Program-made: the position numbers and the translations under genes
Notes under the pieces: model-generated
What the model was told of the DNA's origin: nothing
Database searches by the model: none
The model's input: only the letters and a program-made list of their open reading frames with translations
Shown: piece after piece, positions 41,152 to 52,025 of the stretch
Numbering within the stretch: the first letter of the stretch is position 1
Layout of the letters: the number at the start of each line of letters is the position of its first letter
NCBI GenBank assembly: GCA_037043015.1
Contig: CM073322.1
Location: 7,885,601-7,949,600, forward strand
Source: Bryum argenteum
Lineage: Eukaryota; Streptophyta; Bryopsida; Bryales; Bryaceae
Length of the DNA stretch: 64,000 nucleotides
Reading direction: 5' to 3'

Positions 41152-44100
41152 TGTCGAACCCTGTTCTCCAATATTTTTGTTTTTAGCAATTAATTAGGAG
41201 TAAAATAGCTGATTTAGCAAATAGGAATAAAAACCGGCCTGTTTAAACCGGTTCGTAGGTAGTAATTTTGTGTTAAGATTCTTCCGGCTAACCTTATGGG
41301 ATTTTAGAGCTTATCGATAGCCGGGTTGATACCCTACGATACCCCCGAGATGCCCGGATGGCCCGGTTCTCCTCATCGGTTGATGACCGAGCCGCCCGGT
41401 CGACCGGGAGAAAGGGCCGAAAAAACTTCAGGCGCCCGACATAATCACCGGCGGCTCAATGATGACCGGGTACTTCCCGGTGTACGTCTCGAGCGGTGGG
41501 TGATGATGTCTCGGAAGGAGAGTTCCGGTTTGTTGTTATTAGAGCGCCGCCTCCATTCTCACCATTCCATCCAGCGCGTTTTGAGAGATAGAGCAATTTT
41601 GAGAGCTCAACGATCCGAGAGTGTTGGAAAAGCGAGTTTGGAGAGATTAGGGTTTCGGGAAGTAGGGTTTCTACCGGAATCGATCCGGGAAAGCGAGGGA
41701 GAGAAGAGTTCCGGCGACTACGGGATACCGGAGCGATGCCGAAGAGGAGGGAGGTGGTCCCGTGGCGACCGGGGATGCCGATCCCCTCAAGTCGGTGAAG
41801 CCGCAGTACCCGAGCTTCCACCGCACTGGCGGAGCCGAGGATGACCTCCTCCGGATGGGGTGCGCCGGTCAGACGATGCCCCGTGGGACTTGGCGGACTG
41901 CACCATCATCGAGAAAACAATCCCACCGCTTCCCGAGATGTACGTGACGCACTTCGAGGGGAAGACGGACAATCGGGACCCCGCCATTGGAGGGCGACTT
42001 ACAAATTTCCGGACTCCCCAATCGGCTACATCAAGAAGAAGGGCGACGACGGATTGAGGAATCGGTTTCGCAGGGGGCCCACGAGAAGGACGGATTCAAA
42101 CCGAGGACTGCAAGACCCCGGGTGACGCGCCTCCTCCGGTTTCTTCTCCCCATACTCACCGGACAAGCCGACCACCGCACCGTGAAGGCGATGAAGGCTA
42201 TCTTGGGAAATTACGATGGGCGGATGCGGTCGGGTGGCACCACATCATCGGCGAGGTGGTGCAATGAGAGGTGATGAAGATCGGGAATCGAAAGGGGTGC
42301 CCACCGCCCCTACATCTTCCATCTCTACCAACGGCACGGCATCCTCACCGACCGGGAGATATTTTATTGGCACGAGAAACACGACCTCCCATCCGGAGAT
42401 CCGCGCAGGGCCAACCTCTTCCGAGTCCGGGAGGAGATGGAGCAAGTCCAGGCTACCGACCGGAGGGGTCACCGAACCAGCCACTCTGACAGTTCGAGCG
42501 GTGGGACCCAGCCAAGCCGGACCAAAGACAAAGACCCGGGTGGCCACCCGCGGGAAGGAGGAAGTAACCGGGTGAATCCTACCCGGACTTCTCAAACCAT
42601 GCCCTCCCCCTTCATGCCAAATGCGAGAGGAGGAAGAGGAGGAAGAAGAAGAGGTCGTCCCCCTCATCCGGAGGACAAGAGCCCAAAGAACGAAGGGTCG
42701 AGGAGATAGCCGAGGCGGGTGGAGACCAATCCGCGGAGGAGGAGGGCCAGCGAGGATGACGAGGAAGAGGAAGAAGAGGAAGCCCCACCTCGACAGGGCA
42801 AGACCATCCCGAGGGGTGAGGAGGAAGGATACGACCGGCTTTGGGAGAAGACGTTCTCCCGTCCGGATCCCACCCCCTGGTACAGAGGTCCCGAACGAGG
42901 AGGTGGTCTGCGGCGGAGGCTATTGCGGCAGGTGCCTCCCACCCGGACAGACCCCGGAGGGAGAGTGCCCAACCCGAAGCGCAAGGCCAAGAAGAGGAAG
43001 AGGTCACGAGTCCGGTGGCACACCGAGGGCCACGAGGAGGAGCGTGCCCCAAGTCCGGATCTCGCGCCAATGCAAGATCCGACTCCGCCCCGATAGCCGA
43101 GCCGATCCCGGAGAGCCACCAAGACGAAGAGGAGGTCAAGCCTTGCGGAGGAGGAGGACACCCCCGAGAAGGCCACACCCCCCCGACTAGAGTTACCGGA
43201 GCAGGGATTGACCCCGCCCCGCCACTCCAAAGATCGATGGCGCCCCGAGTCGTCCCACGAGGACATGTGACCCCGGGGCGCGGGCAACACCACCCCGGTG
43301 CTCCCCGCCCTACTACCGGATACCCAAATGAGGGTATCCTCCACCCCATCCGGCTGGCCATGGAAGAGGTAGATCGGGAGAATGAACAATTGTTCACCTC
43401 CCTGGCGCGACTCGAGCGGGTTTTCCAGACCCCCAACGTGGAACGGTACCCGGAGTTGGCCGAGGAGATGCAGCGGAAACGCCAAGGCGAGAAGAGAGAA
43501 GGTGGAGTCTGCGCGAAGGCCCGGCCAAAGGAGAAGGCATCCGTGGGAGTCCAGTGTGGACCGGACCCCTCGGACACGGAGGCACATCCGGAGGTGGAAG
43601 CCCTCAGGAGGATTGTGGAGGAGCAGGAGGCTGCACTCCGGAGGTTGCAGAACATTGATCGGACGGTGCTGCACTCCATCTTGAAGGTGCCGCAACCGGA
43701 TGCAGAGGCCCAAACGAAGGCGGCCTTCTATGATGCTCGGATTGGGATCGAAATCACCCCAATCCCCGGAGCTCGGGAGGCACGCCACCGGCATCAACCA
43801 ATGTCTCAAGGAGTTCCGCACCCTCACCGGAAGGTCATTTGGGGGCCCTCCCCACGTGGAGATTCGTGAAGCCCTTCCGGAAGAGGAGGTAATCGCACCC
43901 CGAGAGGTGCCCGGAGGGGGCCGGTGCCCATGGAAATAGAAGAAGTGCCCCGACCGCTTGAAGGAGCAAAGGATCCCGGTCGACGGTGCCATTCCGGAGA
44001 ACGGGGAGGAGAACGAGCTGCGACTCCCCTCGTAGAAGCGGATACCTCGGAGAACCAGGATTACCCGGTCCCTCCGAGGTGGAACAGTGGTGGAAGGAGA

Positions 44101-45023
44101 GGTGAACCCCTCTCAACAACCGGATGAGCACCGGATGGCGATGTCACAGAGAGAAGGGCGTACTCCCGAACAGGTTGAAGAGGTAATACCTCACCCGGAG
44201 GCCCAAGTCAACGAGGTGGGAGATCCGGGCGAACAAGGGCAGCAGGAGGAGCCCGAGGTCCCTCAAGAGGAAGTTGAGGTCCAACCCGTGGGCCCTCAGG
44301 TACAGCTGGAGGAACCCGTGGTTCCTCATGAAGAAGAGGAAGTCCACCCCGTGCCCCCTCCATCGAAGTTGAAGGCACTCCGGGACAGGTGGAAGAGCCG
44401 GAGGACGCAGTAAAATCCGAGATTTTACATCCACCCCGGGTTGATCAGGGAGGGAGATTCCTCCCCGCGAGTTGGCAGGCCCTTCCAGGATGAATACGCC
44501 GCCGTCAAACCCCTCGAGCCGACCCACGCCGCCGGAAGAAGACACTAGTCAGTAGTTAGTTAGGTTAGAATGGGTAGGATTAGTAGGTGCCTTTTTGGCC
44601 ACTCACCCGGGAATCTCGGAAGCCCGAGAATTCCGGATCTGATAGGGTTTCCGGGAAAACCGGGACCCTCTGTACTTACCGAAGACTCTGCGGAGTCCTT
44701 CGGGTCTTCTCTGTGTTTCCGTACCTGTGAGTAAAGGTTGATCTTTGCACCTAAAATTCGTGATTGTGTGTAAGTCGTGATCTTGTAATTGTGTGTGCGT
44801 AGTTGATGTCTGAGCCGGGTCGTGGATACAGGAAGTCCCTCGTAGATTCGGTGGTTGCAATCCCAGAACCCGGGAGAGGTCTCTAGGAGAGTGACAGAGT
44901 CAGTGAGAGGTCCGTGTGAGAAGTACTAGAGCATATCTGGGAGTAGTCGTCACCTAGGAAGGTGATACACTAACCGGGTTGGGCTGAGGTACTAGGGTTA
45001 GCAAGAAACGCTAACCTGATTGC
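41152..45023 (+). repeat. 5' LTR of A, first part (3872 bp)
   Basis: Aligns throughout with the solo LTR from 52026. Breaks at 45024, where element B begins, and resumes at 59718 after ATTGC is duplicated. Contains the LTR-encoded gene remnant described separately. Confidence 0.92.
41736..44413 (+). pseudogene. gene inside the A LTR: plant-transposon-protein-like domain, acidic and coiled-coil tail
   Basis: A start MPKRREV at 41736 is shared with the solo LTR (52596). Coding continues in changing frames. DDAPWDLADCTIIEKTIPPL and MYVTHFEG lie near 41870-41960, and VTRLLRFLLPIL with MKAILGNYDGRM near 42120-42230. A fragment APYIFHLYQRHGILTDREIF follows near 42305-42370. The middle matches the layout of the plant retroelement accessory family (LLRFLLP... 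then an aliphatic-G segment). About 42610-43100 is Glu/Arg-rich, 43360-43730 is a coiled coil (EVDRENEQLFTSLARLERVF), and 44090-44413 is an acidic Glu/Pro/Val-rich tail. The same order in two diverged LTR copies argues for a real gene. Several frame changes coincide with CCG, CAG or CTG differences between copies. Confidence 0.55.
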
Positions 45024-47070
45024 TGTCAAACCTCATTTTTTCGTTTTTGCCCCAATTTGGTCCGGATAGTGCTTAGTAGTAGTTAAATAGGATAAATAAC
45101 GCCCTGGTAACCGGCTATCCGGGTAATAACCGGGTAGGGTTAGCTTAGCCAGGGACCTGCCTGTCCGGGAGCATCCTAAAGCTTAGTGGGCAGGATAGGA
45201 TAGCGGAATTTCTAACCCGCCTTTTGCTTCGTAACCTTTGCTTTTAAAACTCGTGCACGGACTCACCGTGCCTAGCCCGAGCACTGAGCGCCCGGGTAGG
45301 GCTTAGCCGACCAGTCTCGGGTCTGCCTCAAACCGGGAAGGCATATACTGACCCGGGATGCACCGATCGGGCATGTGCCGACCGGGCATGAGAGGCCCGG
45401 GTACGATCTGTCCGGGCACGACCCGGACAGTCATTGCCCGGCCCGGCTATGGCCCGACCGAACATAGACCGACCGGTTATAACCCGGCCGGTTATCAATG
45501 GCCGGAGAGGCCGCCGGGTGGAAGGACGGTCCGGGCGGTATAACCACCGGCGGCGCCGACAACCCGGGCTGAGCATAGAGATGCTGCAGGCACCCCCCTG
45601 CCCGGATCCGGTCGTCCCATTGGAGCCATCTGATTTCGGGGCCCTCCCCGAGAAGGCACTGCCCGCGGAGATCATCCCCCTCATCCACGAGGACTTGATC
45701 GAGGTCCCGGAGATCGGGGAGGCCCTCCCGGACACCTCAGCCCCGATGCCTTCTGGAGACACTGAGATCCTTGGGAGTGAAGAGACCGCTCCAGTGCTCC
45801 AGGAGACGGGGAACGAGGAGGAGGAGGTCACCTCCCAACCCGGGTTGGGAGCGCAGAAGGTCGCGACTACCGAGACTGCCGAGGCTTCCGAGGCTGCGAA
45901 GTAGGATGGGCGGGACAGGAAGAACCAAGGCCGAGTCGATTGAGGGCGGATGCAGCTGGCCGAAGATAGGGTTGGATTTCGGTGCCTTTATGGCAGTAGG
46001 AGAATGACGGCGCTAGAGTGTCAGAGGCTAGATTTAGAAAGATTCCCTGGCACAGGGTTTTGTCCTCTCTGGGATGCTAGGGAGGATCCGCTACTTAGCC
46101 GAGGGAAGGATACTCCCTCGGGGTCTTTTTGTGATTCTGCAATACTCTAATCCAGTGCAAGCCCGCCTCTTTCTCATCTCCCTCGTGTGTGTGCGTGTGT
46201 GTCTGATTGTGTGTCCTTCTCCTTTTCCTGTCTTGTCTGCTGGGGTCGGGGTGTTTGCGAGTCCGAGGGACCCTTGCTATCCGGCAAGAGAGAGAGCGGT
46301 TCCGTCCTTGAACGGAGAGTAGTACGGGAGGTAGAGAAGCTGACAGGGGAGGAGTGCGGCTAGCGAACGGCACTTGCCACTTAGGGTTCGGTCCGGTCTG
46401 TCCGTGTAGCGTCTGGGATTACAGCGGCCAGGAAGGGATTCCGGCCGCTCAACCGACTCCCGAGAACACCATCGGTTGAGTCCCCTAGATCGCCAAGTCC
46501 GGGTAGCGCAGTTTTGTCTCGTAGGTGATAGCGGTGAACTCCGGGCCAGTCGCACCATCCCCCAGTCCAGTAACCCGGGATCTACTAACCCGGGTAGTAA
46601 GTTGTGATAACCGGACCATAGGAGAACCGGATACCAACCTTTGTGACATGCGTGTGGATTTAGAGTCCAGGCGTAGAGGAGGTATAAGGGAAGTTCCTAA
46701 CAGGTAAGGAGAGAGAGAGTCTCGGTGACCTTTCCGGTCACGTTAATCAACGGGAGAAGTGGCCTAATCCCCCCACTTATCTAAGTCCGGGAAAATCCCT
46801 CTGAGGTGAATACAGAGGCTAAATTAAACCACAAAGACCAAACACCCTCTCCTCTCCTGTCCGGGCAGCTCTTCCAGGACAGGATATAGGGCACAGAGGG
46901 GATAGGATAGAACCCGGATAGCACAAGTCCGGGTTAGCTAATCGGTGGAAATCATGCGTTTGCACTTCACAGATCTCCGTGGAACGAATACTCGGGTTCT
47001 TGTTTAGGAAACCTCTTTTACCGTGAAAAAGGGTTATCCGGGGCACGAATCGGGAAAGCACGTTACGACA
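45024..47070 (+). repeat. 5' LTR of B (2047 bp)
   Basis: TG...CA ends. Compared with the 3' LTR, nearly every difference lies at a CAG or CTG triplet or in a CCGG run. It carries a conserved acidic ORF (45581-45904) and a G/T-rich stretch near 46185-46215. Confidence 0.94.
45581..45904 (+). CDS. small acidic ORF inside the B LTR, 107 aa
   Basis: ATG 45581 to TAG 45902-45904. Product is Pro/Glu-rich with no fold motif (MLQAPPCPDPVVPLEPSDFG; LIHEDLIEVPEIGEALP), acidic throughout. The upstream frame is open from 45434, so a longer form is possible. The copy in the 3' LTR keeps the first half and shifts frame near 58380. It resembles the acidic tail of the gene in the A LTR, so it may be the last remnant of that gene. 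Confidence 0.4.
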   Translation: MLQAPPCPDPVVPLEPSDFGALPEKALPAEIIPLIHEDLIEVPEIGEALPDTSAPMPSGDTEILGSEETAPVLQETGNEEEEVTSQPGLGAQKVATTETAEASEAAK

Positions 47071-47080
47071 CGATTACTTT

Positions 47081-47098
47081 TGGCGCCACGCCGGGATC
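47081..47098 (+). other. primer binding site of B
   Basis: TGGCGCCACGCCGGGATC starts 10 bases after the LTR. Homologous to the better-preserved site of A (60431). tRNA-Asp type with decay, or sequence errors, in the GCCGCCGGGG part. Confidence 0.65.
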
Positions 47099-47204
47099 CT
47101 AAAGTCGCAAGTTCGACATTTCTCGCCGGGAGAGAAGGAGATTCGCTACTGGAGGTTCTCGGTGACGAGATTGAAGCTCACTCACCTCGTCTTGCGGGAA
47201 GGAG

Positions 47205-48369
47205 TTGCAAGTGCGAGCCAACCACAAGTCTAGAAGCCGCCGAGAGTATACCCGTGTCTTGCTTCATGACTCGAGGCGACGGGTGAGCCAAGTGGAAGTC
47301 GAGTTACCCGGCAGCCGGAGAAGAGCTACAGCCAAGATCGAGCAGCTCGCACAAGCTCGCGAATTTGCTTACGAAGAGGAGGATATCCACTACGCATCCC
47401 CTCCCGAGGAGGTAGTCGTCCCGGTTGCGGTAGGGGTGATTCGATACAAGACCCCATCCGAGAGCGACGCACCGAGCTCCCCTCCGGGAAGCGAAGGACC
47501 GCCCAGTCCGGGCCGAGTCAACCCCGGACCCATGGACCCTAACCCTGTCCTTCCGTTGCGTCGCGCTCCACTCACCCGGTTAAAGTACAGCCGCTTCGCA
47601 GGTGATGGTGGCAAGGACGTGGACGATTGGGTCGAGGAGTTCGTGGCCACCGCTGATGCTAACCTGGAAGATCCGGAGTCCAGACTCCGTGTCTTTTCCG
47701 GGTTGCTAAAAGGGGAAGCGTTGAAGTGGTACAATGATGTACCCGCGGATGTGAAGGCTAACTGGGATCAGCTGAGGATAGCCTTCCTACATGCTTTCCG
47801 GGAAGCCGGAGGAGAGGCTCGGGCTCTGATGCAACTCGGGAAAGTCCGGAAGCGCGAAGACGAGTCCGTCGGGAAATGCGGGCGGAGGGTGAAAGCCCTC
47901 ATGAACAAGGTGGCCTTCGACATCGCCCCTATGGTAGCCGTCCCGGTGGTACGTGGGAGGGCTACCGGAGGATATGTCCTTCCAGATCCGGAGAAGCAAA
48001 CCGGAAACGCTCCGGGAAGCCATGGATGCTGCCCTGGATTACGAGGACTCCGCTCAAGCCCTCCGTAGCAGCCGCAGGAAGGGGAAGGATAAGAAGAAGG
48101 AGAAGGGTAAGAAGAAGAAGGACACTGACTCGGACAGTTCCGCGGGTAGCGACGACCCGGACTCGAACGACCCGGATAGCTCGGAGAGCGGGGAGGAGGC
48201 CAAACCGGAGAAGGCCAAGAGTTCAAAGAAATCTAGTTCTGCCACGGTAAAGGTGAAGGTTGAGAAGGAAGATGGTCTCAAGAAAGTCCTGGCAGAGCTC
48301 GAAGCTATCAAGGTGAACATGGCCGAACTCCAGAGTGGCCGCAAAATCCTCTCCGACGCAGAGGGCTAA
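47205..48369 (+). pseudogene. gag: gag of B, capsid domain and basic/acidic linker, one frameshift
   Basis: Frame 1 (to ~47950) has the capsid-like domain: PLTRLKYSRFAGDGGKDVDD, ESRLRVFSGLLKGEALKWY and FLHAFREAGGEARALMQL. Coding then shifts to 47953-48369 (GLPEDMSFQIRRSKPETLRE), followed by a Lys-rich and Asp/Ser-rich linker and a short coiled coil. Aligns with the gag of A (60563 on). Confidence 0.82.
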
Positions 48370-48904
48370 CGTGTGGTGCTCCAAGTGCAAGGAGTACGGA
48401 CACAACCCCACGGAGTGCCCCAATACGTCTACCCGGAGATCCTCGAAATGGACTGACCCCCAGACCGGGGTCAGATACGTGTTGGCTGAGGAGGAAGAGG
48501 AACCGGAAGAGGAGGATGTGGTTACCCTGTACCAGGTTCATGCGGGATATGGGCGTGGCCGAGGTGTCACCCCGCGTTCAGAAGGCAGGTCGTACCCAGC
48601 CGCCCCAGGAAGGAGTCTACCCGGACAGTCATCCGGGCAGCCCCTCACTGGCACCTACCTGGACTACGTCATCTGTTACCGATGCGGGAGAAGAGGGCAT
48701 TATGCCAGTGGCTGCGACGTACCTGACGTCGAGCCCGTGCCCCAAGAACTTACCCCCGTCGGGGTTGCCACGAATACGGACATAACCTCGAGGTTGTCCG
48801 AAGAAGCCCTCCGAAGGTCATCTACAAGTCTCATGCAGGACCCCTCCGCGTTCTCAGTCCGGCCTCAACTACGGTTCCACGGCCGGCATAGAGAACCCGG
48901 ATAA
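48335..48904 (+). pseudogene. gag: nucleocapsid part of B gag, two zinc knuckles
   Basis: CSKCKEYGHNPTEC near 48374-48415 and CYRCGRRGHYASGC near 48673-48714, both CX2CX4HX4C. Between them is a ~85-residue acidic then Gly/Arg-rich spacer. Overlaps the end of the capsid frame, so another indel lies near 48340. Confidence 0.8.
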
Positions 48905-48917
48905 ATGAGGGTGCGAG

Positions 48918-50141
48918 GTGGAGCTACCCGGCGAACAGGAGGCCGCAGTCAATAAAGTCTCCACGCGTAGCTCCACCCAGAAAAGAACAACACAGCTCGA
49001 GGCGGCGAAGAAGGCGATCCGGGAGGCAAACCGAAAGCACAAGAAGATGAGGAACCCGGGGAGAAGAGGAAGACGAAGAGCCTACCCGGGTAGAGCTCCC
49101 AACACCACCCCGGCAGACGCCGAAAAAGGGGTGGAACCCACCAAGCTTGATCGTGACATCGCGACGAGGTCGTGGCGGACCTTGCCGCAACCCGGCGGAC
49201 CGGACCGCGGTTGTCCATTTCGAGACAACCCGATCGTGATCAAACCCGGACCCCAAGTGAGGGTTGATGAGTATGATATCCTGCAAGACATCAAGGACAC
49301 GCAGCCAATGTGACTATCGGGCAGCTTCTCCACGATAACGCCAATTATCGAAGACCGTCCGGGAAGCCTGGATTCAACGGCGGAAGAAGAGATACAAGCT
49401 TCCTTGATTGCGGTGTGAACTTCGGCAGTGGAGGATTTCGCGCGCCCGAACCGCAGTCGAAGTTGATGGTCGCATCATCCCGATGTCCCAAGATGGTGGC
49501 TCGGCGTGAACCCGATGTTGGAGGACACGGCTCACGACCTCGGATACACTACCCTGGAAACGACCAGTTGGTCCTTCGCATGGTGACCAATCCCGGGTAG
49601 CCCCGGTTGGGAGGCTTTCCAGGTTCCCACCATCATAGGGGAGTGACTTACCCCCTCGAACTTTGTCATTATCCGGGTAGCAACCGGGCGACCTTTCCGA
49701 ATGCTTTCGGTCGGCCCTGCTCTACATGGCCCGGGTAATAGTGGATCAGGCGAGAAAGAATTCCGGGTGGGAAAGCGGCCAACCCTCATCATCCCCTGGA
49801 TGCATTCCGCCCACGAAAGGCGAGACACACGAATCCGGACGGCTACACCACGGAGTGGTCGGATACGGAGAATTCTACTACACGAGCCCGATTACCTGGT
49901 GGGCGAATTCTCCGGGTTGGTAGAGCAGGACTTCGCATTCCCGGATTCCGTGACGGAAGAAGGACGGGAACTGGGTGCAGATGAGGAAATTGAGGAAAAA
50001 CCGGAGATGGATGACCGATCCCTTGGTGAATCGTGCGTAGCCCTATCCGAGAAGTGGGTACGGAAGCAACTCGCCGACCCCGCCGGACAACCCCAATCGA
50101 CTCACGGGGAGGGGGTTATTCCCTGGGAAACTTGGGAATAA
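48918..50141 (+). pseudogene. pro: protease region of B, badly broken
   Basis: Several frames: basic linker 48918-49313, then a protease-like active site (a QDGGSA segment near 49490-49508, interrupted by a stop) and a FGRPWLYMARV-like element near 49700-49735. A further frame (49701-50141) leads toward RT. Frames change about every 200-400 bp. Confidence 0.55.
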
Positions 50142-50375
50142 CCCCGGAAGAGGCCGAACCCGAGCGCATTAAAGGCGTCGTATCGCCCAAGGATTTTGAG
50201 GAGGTCGAAGTAGGCCCCGGAAAGAAGTTCTTCCTGGGGAAGACCCTGACTGCCCGGGAAAGGAGCGAGTACAGCTCCCTGTTGACCGGGTTTGCCGATG
50301 TGTTTGCTTGGGCGCCCACAGACCTCCGAGGAATTCCTCCACAGCTAGGGGAGCACCAAATCGACTTAGTCGAAG

Positions 50376-52025
50376 GTGCCACCCGATTCGCCAGCGCCGA
50401 TGCAGCTTAACCCGAAATACTCCCTCATGGTGAAGGAGGAGATTGACCGGTTACTGGAGGCCGGATTCATTTACCCGGTTAACAACACGGAGTGGGTGTC
50501 CCCGATTGTGGTGGTACCGAAGAAGACCGGGGCGGACGGGAAGGTGAAGATCCGGGTTTGCCAGGACTTCCGTAAGCTCAACGCCGCCACCAAGAAGGAT
50601 TACTTCCCGCTCCCGTTTACCGACATTATCCTGACCATGTGGCGGGGCAGAGCTTTACGATTTCTGGGCGGGTTCTCCGGGTACAACCAGGTCTCCATCC
50701 GCGAAAGTGACCAGCTTAAAACGACTTTCACTACGGAATGGGGGACCTACGCGTTCAACCGGATGCCGTTCGGGTTGTGTAACGCCCCGGGCACCTTCCA
50801 GCGGCTCATGATGGATATCTTCAAGGACTTTCTTCGGCATTTCCTAGAAGTATTCATTGATGATTTCGCAGTGTTCGGAAAGCGGGAGAACCACCTGGAG
50901 CACTTGAGGAAAACCTTCCAGCGCTGCAGGGAGACCAACCTCAAACTCCACCCCGGGAAATGCTTTTTCGGAATGGAGACCGGGTTACTACTCGGGCACG
51001 TGGTGAGCCGGAGAGGGCTGCAGGTGGACACGGACAAGGTCAGTGCTATCCTAACACTGGCCCCACCGCGAACTGTGAAGGAGGTTCGTGGATTCCTGGG
51101 TTGTGTGGGATACTACAGGCGCTTCATCGACGGATATGCCCGGAAAGCGGCCCCATTAACGGCCTTGCTGAAAAAGGACGAGCCCTTCCTGTGGAAACCG
51201 GAGAGGCAGGCCGCTTTTGAGGACCTGAAGCAGCAGTTAACCCGGGCACCTATCCTGGCACCTCCGGATTGGACCCGGGAATTCCATGTTACCCTGGACG
51301 CCTCGGGGTGGTGCCTAGGAGCCATTCTGTGGCAGCCGGATGAGCAGAAACGGGAGAGGCCTATCTACTACGCCAGTCGACAGATGAGTTCCGCGGAAAG
51401 GAATTACACCACCACCGAACGCGAGGCCCTGGCTGTAGTCTATGCCTGTAAGAAGTTCCGGCATTACCTCCTCGGCTACCGGGTGATCTTTCATACGGAT
51501 CATGACTCGCTCAAGTACCTGGTGAACAAGCCGGATCTGTCCGGACGGATAGCCCGGTGGATTCTCCTGCTACAGGAGTTTACCTACGAGGTGATCGTCA
51601 AACCGGGTAGGGCAAATGCCAATGCCGACTACTTGTCCAGGATGCGAGGCGAGCCGGCCCTGGAAGACATTTCCTCCCTGTTCCCCGACGAATTCCCGGA
51701 TAGCCAGGATAGGCCGGAAGTTGCTGTGCTGCAAGTGGAAAGCGAGGCACTTTCCGAATTCCAGGAGATCCGGGATTACCTTCTGACCCAGCGTTACCCC
51801 GCAGGCATGAACCGGGAAGAAAAGAGCGTCTTCCAACACCGTGTGGCTCCATATACTTTAATCAACGGAGTCCTGTTCCGGATGGGAGCCGATGACAGGC
51901 TGCGCCGGTGTTTGGAACCCGGAGAGCGGAGGCAGGTGATGGAGGCGTTACACGCGGGAGATTCCGGAGGGCACCTAGCCGCCATGAGTACGGTTAACCG
52001 TATTAAGAGCGCAGGGTATTGGTGG
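50376..52025 (+). CDS. pol: reverse transcriptase, RNase H and start of integrase of B
   Basis: RT motifs: [50 protein letters not shown] (the usual Leu-Asp before it is altered to LGG near 50663), [14 protein letters not shown] and FIDDFAVF near 50857. RNase H: VTLDASGWCLG, TEREALAVVYAC, FHTDHDSLKY, ADYLSR. The integrase zinc region begins (GDSGGHLAAM) before the solo A LTR cuts the gene at 52026. The loss of the first catalytic Asp motif in a block next to a CATGTGG tract (50636-50662) could be mutation or sequence error. Confidence 0.88.

Noticed and set aside
42664..43992. 442-codon minus-strand open frame in the A LTR
   Set aside because: Ser/Gly/Pro/Arg-rich, typical of the reverse of GAG-rich coding DNA. 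The plus strand shows domain order shared with the solo LTR, so the minus frame is taken as a shadow.
46185..46215. GT-rich stretch in the B LTR as Z-DNA or microsatellite
   Set aside because: Short and imperfect (TGTGTGTGCGTGTGTGTC); too small to be more than ordinary simple sequence.
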